Positions 10,560 through 20,815 are shown, counted from the stretch's first letter. The stretch: 64,000 nucleotides of DNA from Suillus spraguei (GCA_016800925.1 JABCPU010000151.1:62001-126000); one strand, 5' to 3'. The notes: generated by a model not told the origin, from the sequence alone. A program made the numbers and translations.

Positions 10560-13500
10560 CTAAATCAGAGCATTTTTATATTCCGGTTACACTGAAAGGA
10601 AAGAACAGACAAGCAGACATAAAAGCACTTGTGGATTGCGGTGCATCAACATTATTTATAAGTGAAAGATTTGTGAAGAACAATGATGTTCGGTATCATA
10701 AATTATTGCATCCCATACCAGTCAAGAACATTGATGGCTCCTTAAATGCTGCTGGATCTATGACTCAATTCACTGAAATAGGACTAAAGATCGGAGATCA
10801 TGAAGAAGACAAAGCAGCCTTCATGGTCACAGATCTAGGAAGCGATGATGTCATTATCAGCATAGATTGGCTAAGGTACCATAATCCGGAGATTGATTGG
10901 AACACAGGACGATTTGCTTTTACACAATGCCCAGTCAAGTGTGAGAACTAAAAAAGAAAAAGACAAAAAAATAGAGAAAAATGCAAAACCAAAAAACAGG
11001 GTGACTTGCCAGATCTGATTCCCATGGAAGAGGAAGATGACAATGAAGGCATGGCAAAGAAGAGGGCGATGGTTGAGGAAATAGAAGATGAAGATAGTGC
11101 AAAGAATGAATGGATTAGATATAAAGCTTCTATTGCCATGGAGCAGAAAGTAGCAGAAGAAGCTACTAAGAAGAAGAAGTCTGGAAGAAATGGTTCCAGA
11201 CTGGCTTCATGATTACCTGAGTGTATTCTCAGAAGAAGAATCAAAGAGATTTCCTGAAAGAAAGAAGTGGGATCATGCAATAGATCTCAAAGATGAGAAT
11301 AATCTTCCACCGAATGCAAAACCATATCCACTGTCACCTAAGGAAATGGACACATTAAAAGATTGGTTAAGAGCCGAAACTGCACTAGGACGTATAAGAG
11401 ATTCACAATCTCCTGTTGCAGCACCATTCTTCTTTGTGGCCAAAAAAGATGGCAAATTATGACCAGTAATAGACTATAGAAAGCTCAATGAGAAGATGGT
11501 TAAGAATGCATATCCTCTACCAAGATCTCAAGATTTAATTGATGCTTTAACTGGTGCCACAATGTACTCCAAGATGGATGTACAATGGGGATACAATAAC
11601 ATTTGGATGAAAGAAGGAGACAAGTGGAAGGCAGCCTTCAAAACACCTTTTGGTCACCATGAACCAACCATAATGTATTTCGGATTGACAAATTCTCCAG
11701 CAACTTTCCAGACCATGATGAATAAAATATTTAGAGATCTTATTGATGGAAAGACAGTTGTTGTCTACATCGATGACATTTTGGTCTTTACAAATGGAAA
11801 CAAGGAGCAACACTGAAAAGTCGTGCAAGAAGTACTCAAACGATTAAAAGATAATGATCTGTTCTTGAAACCAGAGAAATGTAGTTTTGAACAGTCTAAA
11901 GTCGAATTCTTAGGGTTGATCATGGAAAAAGGCAACATGTCTATGGACCCTGTGAAAGTAGAAGGAGTATTGAAATGGCCTGTTCCCAAATGCATAAAAG
12001 ACATACAAGCATTCATGGGTTTTGCCAACTTCTATCGAAGATTCATATTGGGGTTCTCGGATATAGCCAGACCAATGAATGATTTGCTAAGAAAAGATGT
12101 TCCATGGAATTGGACAGAGAAACAACAAAATGCATTTGATGAATTGAAGAAATGATCACAGAAGCTCTGCTCCTAGTAATTCCAGATGTCGAGAAAAAGA
12201 AAAGAAAAGAGACTGATGCTTCTGATTATGCATCTGGTGCAGTACTTTCTCAACAGATGGAAGATGGACTATGGCATCCTGTTGCTTATTATTTGAAGTC
12301 AATGAATGATGCAGAATGAAATTATGACATTCATGACAAAGAATTGTTAGCAATCATTTGAGCGTTGGAAGAGTGGAGGCACTATGTGCAAGGAGCACCT
12401 CATCCTGTGGAAATCTGGACCGATCATAAAAATCTTGAGTATTTCATGACAAGTCAAAAGTTGACAAGAAGGCAAGCCAGATGGAGTTTGTTCCTGGCAG
12501 AGTATGAATTTACACTCCAACATAAGCCTGGTGTAGTCAATGATAAGGCCAATTGTCTGTCTTGGAGATCAGACCACAGAGGGGGGGTAGAAAACGACAA
12601 TTCTGATCGCATTTTGCTTAAACTGGAATTTTTTAAAGTCAATGCTGCTAAAAGAGGCCAAGTTCTTATAGAAGGAGAAAAATCTCTTCTGAAAAAGATT
12701 AGACAATGTACAGAACGAGAGCCTGAAGTAATGAAAGTGCTAGAAGCGCTAAAAGCAGCACCAGTGCAATTGCGTAGAGGAGTCGAAGAATGGAATGTTG
12801 AGGATGGATTGGTGTTATTCTGAGGATTGGTGTATGTTCCAAATAATAAAGAGATCTGCTGAGAGATTTTAGAGTTATTCCATAACTCACCACTGGGTGG
12901 ACATCCTGGACATGCCAAAACCTTAGAATTGATTTCCAGAAACTATTGGTGGCCAATGATGACAAAGAGTGTCCATGATTATGTAGATGGTTGCGATCGT
13001 TGCAGACAAACAAAGGTCTATCCTAGTAAACCAACGGGACCTTTACAGCCAAATGAAGTTCCAGAAGGACCTTGGCAAACGATCACATGTGACCTGATTG
13101 TGGACCTACCAAAGAGTGAAGGGTGTGATAGCATTTTTGTTGTCGTTAATCAATTTATGAAACAAGCACACTTTATTCCCACCAACAAGAAAATTGCCGA
13201 GCTATTTTTAAAGAATGTATGGAAACATCATGGAACACCAAAGAAAGTGATTTCAGATAGAAGAACACAGTTCATATCAAAGTTTATGGGACAAATGTCA
13301 AAAAGATTAGGCACAAAATGGTCTGCTTCGACCACCTATCATCCCCATACAGACAGACAAACAGAACGTGTAAATCAAGAAGTTGAACAATATTTGTGCC
13401 TGTTTACCTCTTATAGACAGAACAATTGGGTATCTTGGTTGCCGATTGCAGAATTTTCTCACAACAATGCAGTCACAGTTACCGGCCATAGCCCTTTCAA

Positions 13501-13679
13501 AGTTCTATATGGATATAATCCAGAATTCATGATATCTCCTAATTCCAACTCTCATGTTCCTGTTGCTGATGAAAGAGTGGATCAAATGAAAGAAGCAAGA
13601 GATGATGCGGAAAACACTTTGAAACTAGTCAATGAACAAATGAAACAGTTCTATGACAGAGGAGTAAAAGATGCACCAC
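10560..13679 (+). pseudogene. pol of Gypsy A, part 1: protease, RT, RNase H, integrase
   Basis: The order of domains is: aspartic protease with DCGAST where D-S/T-G is usual (about 10635-10655); reverse transcriptase (about 11400-12100) with VVVYIDDILVFT at about 11758; RNase H (about 12200-12560); integrase zinc region (GGHPGHAKTLELI, then CDRCRQTK, about 12890-13015); and the integrase core (about 13080-13680). Stops at 11460, 11814, 12317, 12359, 12821 and 12860 are all TGA at places where relatives have arginine, fitting CGA to TGA change. The frame is cut at 13679 by element B and resumes at 21291. It would have been the polyprotein for reverse transcription and integration. Confidence 0.85.
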
Positions 13680-14136
13680 TGTTACAATCGTACGTGCCCC
13701 TATTCATTTTCCTTACTTATATATCACATCACATGACTTTGACTCATATGCTCAACGCATTTGTACAACACATGCCTTCCTTATTAGGATACGCAGTTAC
13801 GGTTACTTGGTCTGTGCGCACATATTGGCCTATTTAAGCACAGTGTACTTGTAGTAGATTCCCTACTTTAATCTTACTGGGTTTTACCTGGAATCTCCTT
13901 CGCTCAGGCCTCCAACCTGAGTCGTCTTGAATCGTCTCTAAGTCTAAGCACTCCTTAGCCTTAGTCTCTATTCTCGCAGATACCTCTTGGACTTATCCTT
14001 GAGGCTGAACCCTTGATCGTACTCGGAACGCATTCCTTGTACTTTCACCTTGCTCTCTTTTGAGCATTGTAAGAACTCCCAGTGGACCGCTCGTGTCTTT
14101 TCACTGTCGCTGGTGACGCCACCCCAGTTTGTAACA
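13680..14136 (+). repeat. 5' LTR of Gypsy B (457 bp)
   Basis: TGTTACAATCG...TTTGTAACA. By eye it differs from the 3' LTR at three sites only (GTCGTC/GTCATC, GACGCC/GATGCC, TTTGTAA/TTCGTAA), each a transition at a CpG. It contains the TATA box at 13831 and the self-priming block at 13865-13875. Confidence 0.93.
13831..13838 (+). promoter_or_regulatory. TATA box of LTR B
   Basis: TATTTAAG, 34 nt before the 11-nt block at 13865-13875 expected to be the 5' end of the transcript. Confidence 0.55.
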
Positions 14137-14137
14137 A

Positions 14138-14148
14138 AAGATTAAAGT
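14138..14148 (+). promoter_or_regulatory. Predicted self-priming primer-binding site of Gypsy B
   Basis: AAGATTAAAGT lies one base after the 5' LTR and is the exact reverse complement of ACTTTAATCTT at 13865-13875. Eleven paired bases at the presumed transcript start is the length known for Tf1-type self-priming. No tRNA-type site beginning TGG is present at the LTR border. Confidence 0.7.
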
Positions 14149-14338
14149 CCATTTTTTGATCGTCGACTATCCAGTCTTCGACCCTGAACCCTGATCGCCT
14201 AGATCAGTAGACTAGCGTACGCGTACGCTGAGCAGATTGTCAAGAGGAAGCCCCCTGACAGAAGAAAAGCCCTGACGGACAGCAAGACAGCGCGTGTAGG
14301 CACCGAGAAAGTATAACTCACCAGAAGAATCATCAACC

Positions 14339-15172
14339 ATGTCGTCGACCAAAGAATTCGAGTACAAGATCGGTCAACCAATCGGCTTTGATGGAGATCG
14401 TGATAACTCTCGCGAATTTATCCAATCGTGCAATTTGCACTTTGACATCAATGAAAAGCTTTACACCACTGATAAGCAGAAGATCATCTACATAACATCC
14501 TTTATGACCGAGAAAAACGCCAAATCTTGGAAGGAACAATTTCTTGAACACGCCCAATCTACCGACACTTCGGGACAAAAAGTTGGTTATGGAACGATGG
14601 TGGATTTTATGAAGAGCTTCAAAGAAGCATTCGAACCAGTGGATACCAAAGGAACCACGCTTACAAGGCTTAGGGATCTCAAACAAGGAACTGGAGATCT
14701 CCACACCTACGTCACTGACTTTGAGGCACTTGCAGCCAAGGCTCAGATCACCGACAACGCAATGAAGATCCAGTTCTTCCAAGACGGCCTTAATTGGGGT
14801 ATCCTTACAAAGCTTTTCAATACAGGAGATGTCTCCGAAATATTCAGAGATGTTGTGTTGCAATGCGTTGCTATTGACAACGCCCATCATCGGCTTAACG
14901 CCATGAGGACGCGTCATGCTCCACAACAGAAGAAGAAGAACTATGGGAATGCACGGTATATTCCAAACCGTGATTCCAACGCAATGGTCGTAGATCGAAT
15001 CTCCGACATGGAGAGATCTGAATGCATGAAGAAAGGACAATGTTTCGGATGCAGAAAGACAGGACATCGCATCCATAATTGTCCTGACAAAAAGAAGAAG
15101 ACTCCACTCCGACAAACCGAAGTCGAAGAAGAAGATGAAGAAACCGTGAGACGGATTGTTGAGGATTTTTGA
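14339..15172 (+). CDS. Gag protein of Gypsy B (277 aa)
   Basis: An intact frame from the ATG at 14339 (MSSTKEFEYKIGQPIGFDGD) encodes a Ty3/Gypsy-type capsid region in the first ~200 residues, including the conserved pattern around LTRLRDLKQGTGDLHTYVTDF. A single zinc knuckle CFGCRKTGHRIHNC sits at about residues 235-248 (CX2CX4HX4C), followed by an acidic tail. Gag should assemble the cytoplasmic particle and package element RNA. It ends at TGA 15170-15172, overlapping the pol frame by a few bases within a run of five T. The leader (14149-14338) is about 190 nt. No disruption is visible, so the gene may still be functional. Confidence 0.9.
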   Translation: MSSTKEFEYKIGQPIGFDGDRDNSREFIQSCNLHFDINEKLYTTDKQKIIYITSFMTEKNAKSWKEQFLEHAQSTDTSGQKVGYGTMVDFMKSFKEAFEPVDTKGTTLTRLRDLKQGTGDLHTYVTDFEALAAKAQITDNAMKIQFFQDGLNWGILTKLFNTGDVSEIFRDVVLQCVAIDNAHHRLNAMRTRHAPQQKKKNYGNARYIPNRDSNAMVVDRISDMERSECMKKGQCFGCRKTGHRIHNCPDKKKKTPLRQTEVEEEDEETVRRIVEDF

Positions 15173-18100
15173 CTTGGAGAAACAAAGATTTGACGTATGT
15201 TTCTCCCAATGTATTACTAAGACTTGTACGCGCTGTAGGTGAAAGAAAAGAACTTCGTGTCCCTATCACCCTTCACTCGCGTACTCGTTTGAAATCCGTC
15301 GACACCACCGCTGTTATCGATTCAGGAGCAGCAGGAACATTCATCTCAGAAGAGTTTGTGAAACTCCATCAAATCACACGACGAAAACTCAAAGAACCAT
15401 TTCGAGTTACAACGGCAGACGGAACCCTCATAAAAGGAGGACCAATCACGCATTATTGCCTTCTAGTGGTCAAAATCGACGACCGAACCATGTATGGAAA
15501 ATTCAACATCACCAAATTAGGAAGGAGAGATCAAATCCTCCTTGGAATTCCATGGTTACGAGCAATGAACCCAATTATAGACTGGGCTGCTGAAACACTT
15601 GTCCTTTCACGGACAGAGAAATCAGATGAGATCGAAATCGATCTGGATGAAGACCGAAAGAAGAATGGGTTGCCCCGACTTTTTAACTACCATAGTAGAT
15701 GGCAACATTCCCGTCTTCCGAAACCGTTCATCGCTTCTCCTATTGATGTTCCTGAAGATCCAGAACCAGAAGAACGAACACCACGTACTATAGAACCCAC
15801 TCCACGTGTTCAACTGCCGCGAGCAGTATCACCGATCCCCCGCGCAGAGAAGCGCAAGAACGAATCAGAACCCGAACAAAGGGTTGGAAATGAACCTATT
15901 GAGCAACGGCCAATAGACGAACAGAAGCAGGGAAAAAGGAAAACAGAAGAAGAACTTCTAGGACGAAGCACCAACGTACCGAAATTATCCAAGTTCTTCG
16001 TCCCCCCGAAAACTCTTTCAGCTTCTATAGAAGAAATTCCTGACAAAGAAGAATCCGTACCCTCATTATTACCAACAGAGGATGATGACCAATTCGACAC
16101 CATGCACGATGTCTGGCACGCGCCAGAAGTACGTGAAATTTCCTCTTATGAGCTTGGGGATGGAGAATTTTTAGTGGAATACGACACCGATGGAGTTAGC
16201 ATGAGAATCATAGAAGAAGTTTCCATGGACACGCCCCTCACACAAGATGGAACCTCAAGATTCGAACAATCTTCCAACTATTCCACGGTTCCCCTTCCAC
16301 CACCAAAATACAGCAACAAGGCTCAGGAATTCGCTACGGATGAGAAGGAAAAGAAAAAGAAACCCTTTGAAGAATTGGTCCCGGATTATTTGCACGACTT
16401 TGCAGACGTCTTTGCTAAAGACGGGCTGAACAAATTACCCCCCGAATGCCCTGGTATTGATCATCGGATCGACACCAAACCCGGTTTTATCCCTCGCACG
16501 TCTAAGGTTTACCCGCTATCGGAAAAAGAACGCACTGCTGTCAAAACGTTTATCGACGAAAATGTTGCGAAAGGCTTTATCTCGGAATCGAAGTCGCCTC
16601 AAGCCAGTGGCTTCTTCTTTGTAGGAAAGAAGAGCGGAGAACTGCGTCCCTGTCAAGATTATCGCTACATCAATGATTGGACAGTCAAGAACGCATACCC
16701 GCTTCCACTCCCTATTTCCCTTGTCGCACGTCTTCATAACGCACAGTTCTTTACGAAAATGGATATACGGTCCGGTTATAATAATATTCGCATCCATCCC
16801 GATGATAGGTGGAAAGCTGCTTTTACTACGGAATTCGGCCTATTCGAACCAAATGTCATGTTCTTCGGCCTTTGCAATTCCCCAGCAACTTTTCAAGCAT
16901 ACATGAATCGCACCTTTCAACAAGAAATCAATGAAGGATGGATGGTTATCTATATGGACGATATCCTGATTTTCTCTACAACTATGGCAGAACACCGTGA
17001 ACGGACTAGACGAGTTTTGATGAAAATACGAAAAGAACACTTGTTCTTGAAACCGGAGAAATGCACCTTCGATGCAGAAGAAGTGGAATACCTCGGAATG
17101 ATAATTCGTCCCAGACAAGTTGCTATGGACACCGCCAAGACCAAGGGAATCTCCGAATGGCCAATCCCGAAATCTGTAAAAGATGTTCGGTCATTCCTCG
17201 GTTTTTGCAACTTCTACCGCACGTTCATTTCCCATTATTCTGACATTGCTAGACCCCTTATCGATTTGACAAAGAAAGATAAGGCCTTTGAATGGTCGAC
17301 CGAATGTATGGACACCTTCGAAGAACTGAAACGACGCTTCACCTCCCAACCGGTACTCCGTAACCCTGATCCTTCCCGGCAATTTGCCATTGCTACCGAC
17401 GCTTCGCTTGTAGCAACTGGCGGAGTTCTCCTACAGACTGATGAGAATGGTGTTTATCACCCATGTGCATACCTCTCACAGTCTTTGAACCCCGCAGAAC
17501 GCAATTACCAGATCTTTGACCGGGAACTCCTTGCCGTGATCCGGGCACTAAACAAATGGCGTCATTATCTCGAAGGAAACCCACATCCCGTCCTAGTATT
17601 CACCGACCACAAGAACCTTCTGTACTTTAGAAGTGCACAGAAGCTCACCTGTCGCCAAGCACGTTGGCAATTGACTTTGTCTATTTACGACATCGAACTG
17701 CATCACGTTGCAGGTACTAAATTAGCAGTACCTGATGCACTATCCCGCCGGCCTGATTATGACTCTGGCAAAGACGATAACGAGGACCAGACCCTCCTCC
17801 CTGACGCTCTATTCGTTCGTCTTATTGACACCGACTTGAAGGATGTGCTGTCATCCTCTGACCCCCTCGACGACCCTGTCTTCAAAATGGCATCTGATGC
17901 CCTTGATGGCGTGTGCCTTCCCCCTATGAAATCGGCACTTTCTGACTGGACGATTGAGGAGAACGTCCTCTATTTTAAGAACCGCGCCTATATTCCACCG
18001 GCGCATCGCCCCGCTATCCTGAAACGATATCATGATCATCCTACCGCGGGCCACCCCGGCAGGTTCAAAACTGAAGAACTCGTAAAACGGGAAGCCTGGT

Positions 18101-18999
18101 GGCCTGCAATGGGCTCTTATATTCGGAAATACGTTGAGGGTTGCGCCCTCTGTCAGCAAATGAAAACGGATACTCATCCCGTTCGCCCCCCGCTCGCGCC
18201 TATCCCCTCGTCGGCTGTTCGCCCGTTCTCCCAGGTCTCTGTTGACCTTATCACTGACCTCCCCGTCTCCAGTGGCTTTGACAGTATCATGGTCGTGGTA
18301 GACCATGGCCTTACGAAGGGGGTGATTATTATCCCTTGTTTAAAAACCATCACCTCAGAAGGCGTTGCTAAGCTATTTTTGAAACATGTATACCGACGAT
18401 TTGGACTCCACGACAAAGTCATCTCGGATCGAGGGCCGCAATTCCTATCTCGCTTCTCAAAGGAACTTGCCCGACTTCTCGACTACGTCATCGCTCCATC
18501 CACAGCTTACCATCCACAGACTGATGGCCAAACTGAAAGGCTGAATCAAGAACTTGAAACATACCTTCGTATCTACTGCCGTAACAACCCCGAAAATTGG
18601 GTAGAACACCTACCAATCGCCGAATTCATCCACAACCACCGAAAACATGATGGAAGAAATGCATCACCCTTCTACTTGATGATGGGATATGAGCCACGCG
18701 CTATCCCTCATCTGATCCCTGATTCATCCGTCCCTGCAGCAGAAGACCGAGTACGATCTCTGCAGAAGATAAGAGAAGAAGCAATCGCCTGTCACAACAT
18801 TGCAATGCAGACAATGGCCGAACGATCCCGAGGAGATAAGTACACCCCATGGAAGATCGGAGATAAGGTTTGGCTATCTGCCGCTAATCTTAGACTCAAA
18901 CTCCCATCAAGGAAACTCGCCCCGAAGCGATACGGACCTTTCCCGATCATCGATGTCTTATCTCCCATCACGTTCACGCTCAAGCTCCCTCCGCAGTGA
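15169..18999 (+). CDS. Pol polyprotein of Gypsy B (about 1276 aa before an in-frame TGA)
   Basis: One uninterrupted frame carries the aspartic protease with AVIDSGAAGTF (about residue 51), a long acidic spacer (about 150-400), reverse transcriptase with YMDDILIF (about 595), RNase H with ATDAS (about 740), the integrase zinc module H-H-C-C (about 955-1005), the DDE core (D in VDLITDLP, D in SDRGPQF, E in NQELETYL) and a GPF-type module (KRYGPFPIIDV) at the end. There is no ATG at the start of the frame. It lies -1 relative to gag and overlaps its end at GAGGATTTTTGACTTGG, so -1 slippage or a similar mechanism is expected. A TGA at 18997-18999 stops it before the chromodomain. Confidence 0.93.
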   Translation: MTWRNKDLTYVSPNVLLRLVRAVGERKELRVPITLHSRTRLKSVDTTAVIDSGAAGTFISEEFVKLHQITRRKLKEPFRVTTADGTLIKGGPITHYCLLVVKIDDRTMYGKFNITKLGRRDQILLGIPWLRAMNPIIDWAAETLVLSRTEKSDEIEIDLDEDRKKNGLPRLFNYHSRWQHSRLPKPFIASPIDVPEDPEPEERTPRTIEPTPRVQLPRAVSPIPRAEKRKNESEPEQRVGNEPIEQRPIDEQKQGKRKTEEELLGRSTNVPKLSKFFVPPKTLSASIEEIPDKEESVPSLLPTEDDDQFDTMHDVWHAPEVREISSYELGDGEFLVEYDTDGVSMRIIEEVSMDTPLTQDGTSRFEQSSNYSTVPLPPPKYSNKAQEFATDEKEKKKKPFEELVPDYLHDFADVFAKDGLNKLPPECPGIDHRIDTKPGFIPRTSKVYPLSEKERTAVKTFIDENVAKGFISESKSPQASGFFFVGKKSGELRPCQDYRYINDWTVKNAYPLPLPISLVARLHNAQFFTKMDIRSGYNNIRIHPDDRWKAAFTTEFGLFEPNVMFFGLCNSPATFQAYMNRTFQQEINEGWMVIYMDDILIFSTTMAEHRERTRRVLMKIRKEHLFLKPEKCTFDAEEVEYLGMIIRPRQVAMDTAKTKGISEWPIPKSVKDVRSFLGFCNFYRTFISHYSDIARPLIDLTKKDKAFEWSTECMDTFEELKRRFTSQPVLRNPDPSRQFAIATDASLVATGGVLLQTDENGVYHPCAYLSQSLNPAERNYQIFDRELLAVIRALNKWRHYLEGNPHPVLVFTDHKNLLYFRSAQKLTCRQARWQLTLSIYDIELHHVAGTKLAVPDALSRRPDYDSGKDDNEDQTLLPDALFVRLIDTDLKDVLSSSDPLDDPVFKMASDALDGVCLPPMKSALSDWTIEENVLYFKNRAYIPPAHRPAILKRYHDHPTAGHPGRFKTEELVKREAWWPAMGSYIRKYVEGCALCQQMKTDTHPVRPPLAPIPSSAVRPFSQVSVDLITDLPVSSGFDSIMVVVDHGLTKGVIIIPCLKTITSEGVAKLFLKHVYRRFGLHDKVISDRGPQFLSRFSKELARLLDYVIAPSTAYHPQTDGQTERLNQELETYLRIYCRNNPENWVEHLPIAEFIHNHRKHDGRNASPFYLMMGYEPRAIPHLIPDSSVPAAEDRVRSLQKIREEAIACHNIAMQTMAERSRGDKYTPWKIGDKVWLSAANLRLKLPSRKLAPKRYGPFPIIDVLSPITFTLKLPPQ

Positions 19000-19275
19000 A
19001 AAATCCACCCCACGTTCCATGCTTCCGTCTTATCATCCTATAGCGAAACAGACGTACACGGTCCGAACTTCCCTGAACCACCACCTGATATCATAGAAGA
19101 AGAAGAAGAATATGAAATAGAAGCGATTCTTTCTCACAAAGGAACCGGCATTCGCCGACGTTATCTTGTTTCCTGGAAAGGATATTCATCGGGAGATAAT
19201 GAATGGCTCCCAGAAAAGAACTTGAAGAACTCCGCCCGAATTTTGAATGCTTATAAGAAACAACACGCCCTTTGA
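19000..19275 (+). pseudogene. Chromodomain tail of pol B, cut off by one TGA
   Basis: The pol frame continues after the TGA at 18997 without further stops to 19275. It encodes a linker with HPTFHASVLSSY and then a chromodomain: YEIEAILSHKGTG, RRYLVSWKGYSSGDNEWLP and ending KNLKNSARIL. Chromodomains guide chromovirus integrase to modified histones. The sequence context (PPQ-stop-KIHPTFH) suggests TGG (Trp) changed to TGA. Loss of this tail would leave the integrase core but remove targeting, unless the stop is read through. Confidence 0.85.
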
Positions 19276-19326
19276 TCATCCTTCAGTCAATCAACTCGCA
19301 CTAGCACTTGATCAACTACCATTGAA

Positions 19327-20796
19327 ATGTCTTTCCCCACCGCATACATCACTCCCGTCACTGTCGCCAACAATGACTCCGACTCTGAAACCGAACAATA
19401 CGGAAATCTCACCACCGAAATTGATAACGCCTCTTACATCGAAGCCGCCATCCTCTGCGAGGGACATGCCCTTGAAATCGAAAGAATTCTTACTGAACGA
19501 GGCGCTTTCCCCTCCTTACTCCTCGTTAACATCATCCGTACCGCAGCGCTTATCGAACTCACCACTAAGGATATTACAGAAGCCACATACCGGCATCGCT
19601 TTTTACATCTTCAAAAACGCATTCGTGCTTACGCTATGCTGCTGCTTCCCGATTCTTTTAAAAATGATGTTGAAGAAGCTATTCATATCATTGCCGAACG
19701 TCGAGCAGGCGTTGCTCGACCTCCCTCTCCGCAGGAAGATACGCCACTTCCTATTCCAGCACCCTCATCTTCGCGTGTTCATTCTAGTCTTGACGCCTTT
19801 ACTGGCTTATATACTGCTGTCCAAGAGATCGGACAACTCACCAACAAGGTTGTCGAAACAATCCAGCAATCAGTCGCTGAAACTAGAGCGGCTAGAAATC
19901 TAGTAGAAGAAGCCATCACTGATCTTCAACAAACACAGTCGAATCTCGCTTCTCCCCGAACACCATCCCCTATCGAACAATCAACGTCATCACCCCCCGT
20001 TACGACTTCTCTTGATTGTCCAGATTGGTTATATGAACCTTGCACAGAGGAACAGTGTGAGGCTGCTAAACTATTAGGTATCCCCGCCACCGAGTTGGTA
20101 ACACTCGGTCCTCGACTTCGCGACCTTCATATCCATCCCCCCATGTCCATCCCATTATCATTCGGTCCTATGGATCCTGTCTCGCCGGTCTTAGTAAAAG
20201 ATTTTGGCATAACTTCCTCATCCTCCTCCGACGAACTTCTTGCGGCTGCCGAACGAGCAGTTACCCCGGATCTCCCTATGTCAGCATACATGCTGTCTCC
20301 CGCTCAACAGGCGCAACTTAAGCGGGCTAACACCCTTGCCTTAAAACGTATGAAGAAGAATAAGGGAAAGAAGCGCGCCAGATCCATTAGCCCCACGCCT
20401 ATCATTTCTCCGTCCCCTCTTCGTAAAGTCCATTCCAACCCTGATGAGAACATGAAGTGCCGTGTCTGTGGATTGCTTGGACATCGTCAGAAGAATTGCG
20501 CGGAATATCAGTGCAGGGTTTGCAGATATTGGTCGCCCACTCATTTATCGCTTTACTGTCCTAACCGAGTCGGGCCTCCTCCCTTCGAGTTAACTTGGAA
20601 GGATGAAGGATTCTATGATGCACTTCGCATTTGGGAGAAACAGCTTGACGATGAACGTATTCAGGCGGAAAAGCGGAGGGACTCTAAACGCCGAGCTGGC
20701 CTTGAGGAAGCCAAGTATATGATGAGTGGGTCGTTTGCTGATGAAGACTACGAGTTCAGCGATGATCCCGTTTACTATGCGAATCAAAGCGAGTAA
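19327..20796 (+). CDS. Third ORF of Gypsy B: 489-aa protein with two zinc knuckles
   Basis: An intact 489-codon frame lies between pol and the 3' LTR, on the same strand and 51 nt after the pol frame's final stop. The first ~120 residues look globular (EAAILCEGHALEIERILTER), followed by proline- and serine-rich segments, a helical stretch (about 155-205), a basic patch KRMKKNKGKKRARS (about 340-355), a canonical knuckle CRVCGLLGHRQKNC (378-391) and a second variant knuckle C-X2-C-X6-H-X4-C (396-411). A charged C-terminus follows. There is no signal peptide or membrane segment, so it is not an envelope protein. Nucleic-acid binding is the only supported role; a captured or duplicated gag-like gene is one possibility. 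I do not recognise a named family. Confidence 0.85.
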   Translation: MSFPTAYITPVTVANNDSDSETEQYGNLTTEIDNASYIEAAILCEGHALEIERILTERGAFPSLLLVNIIRTAALIELTTKDITEATYRHRFLHLQKRIRAYAMLLLPDSFKNDVEEAIHIIAERRAGVARPPSPQEDTPLPIPAPSSSRVHSSLDAFTGLYTAVQEIGQLTNKVVETIQQSVAETRAARNLVEEAITDLQQTQSNLASPRTPSPIEQSTSSPPVTTSLDCPDWLYEPCTEEQCEAAKLLGIPATELVTLGPRLRDLHIHPPMSIPLSFGPMDPVSPVLVKDFGITSSSSSDELLAAAERAVTPDLPMSAYMLSPAQQAQLKRANTLALKRMKKNKGKKRARSISPTPIISPSPLRKVHSNPDENMKCRVCGLLGHRQKNCAEYQCRVCRYWSPTHLSLYCPNRVGPPPFELTWKDEGFYDALRIWEKQLDDERIQAEKRRDSKRRAGLEEAKYMMSGSFADEDYEFSDDPVYYANQSE

Positions 20797-20815
20797 AGCC
20801 GGTGACTTTACGTGT

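Noticed and set aside
14333..15115. 260-codon minus-strand frame opposite gag B
   Set aside because: Antisense shadow of the intact gag gene.
19327..20796. Envelope-like protein in element B
   Set aside because: No signal peptide, transmembrane helix or furin-like site; knuckles indicate nucleic-acid binding.
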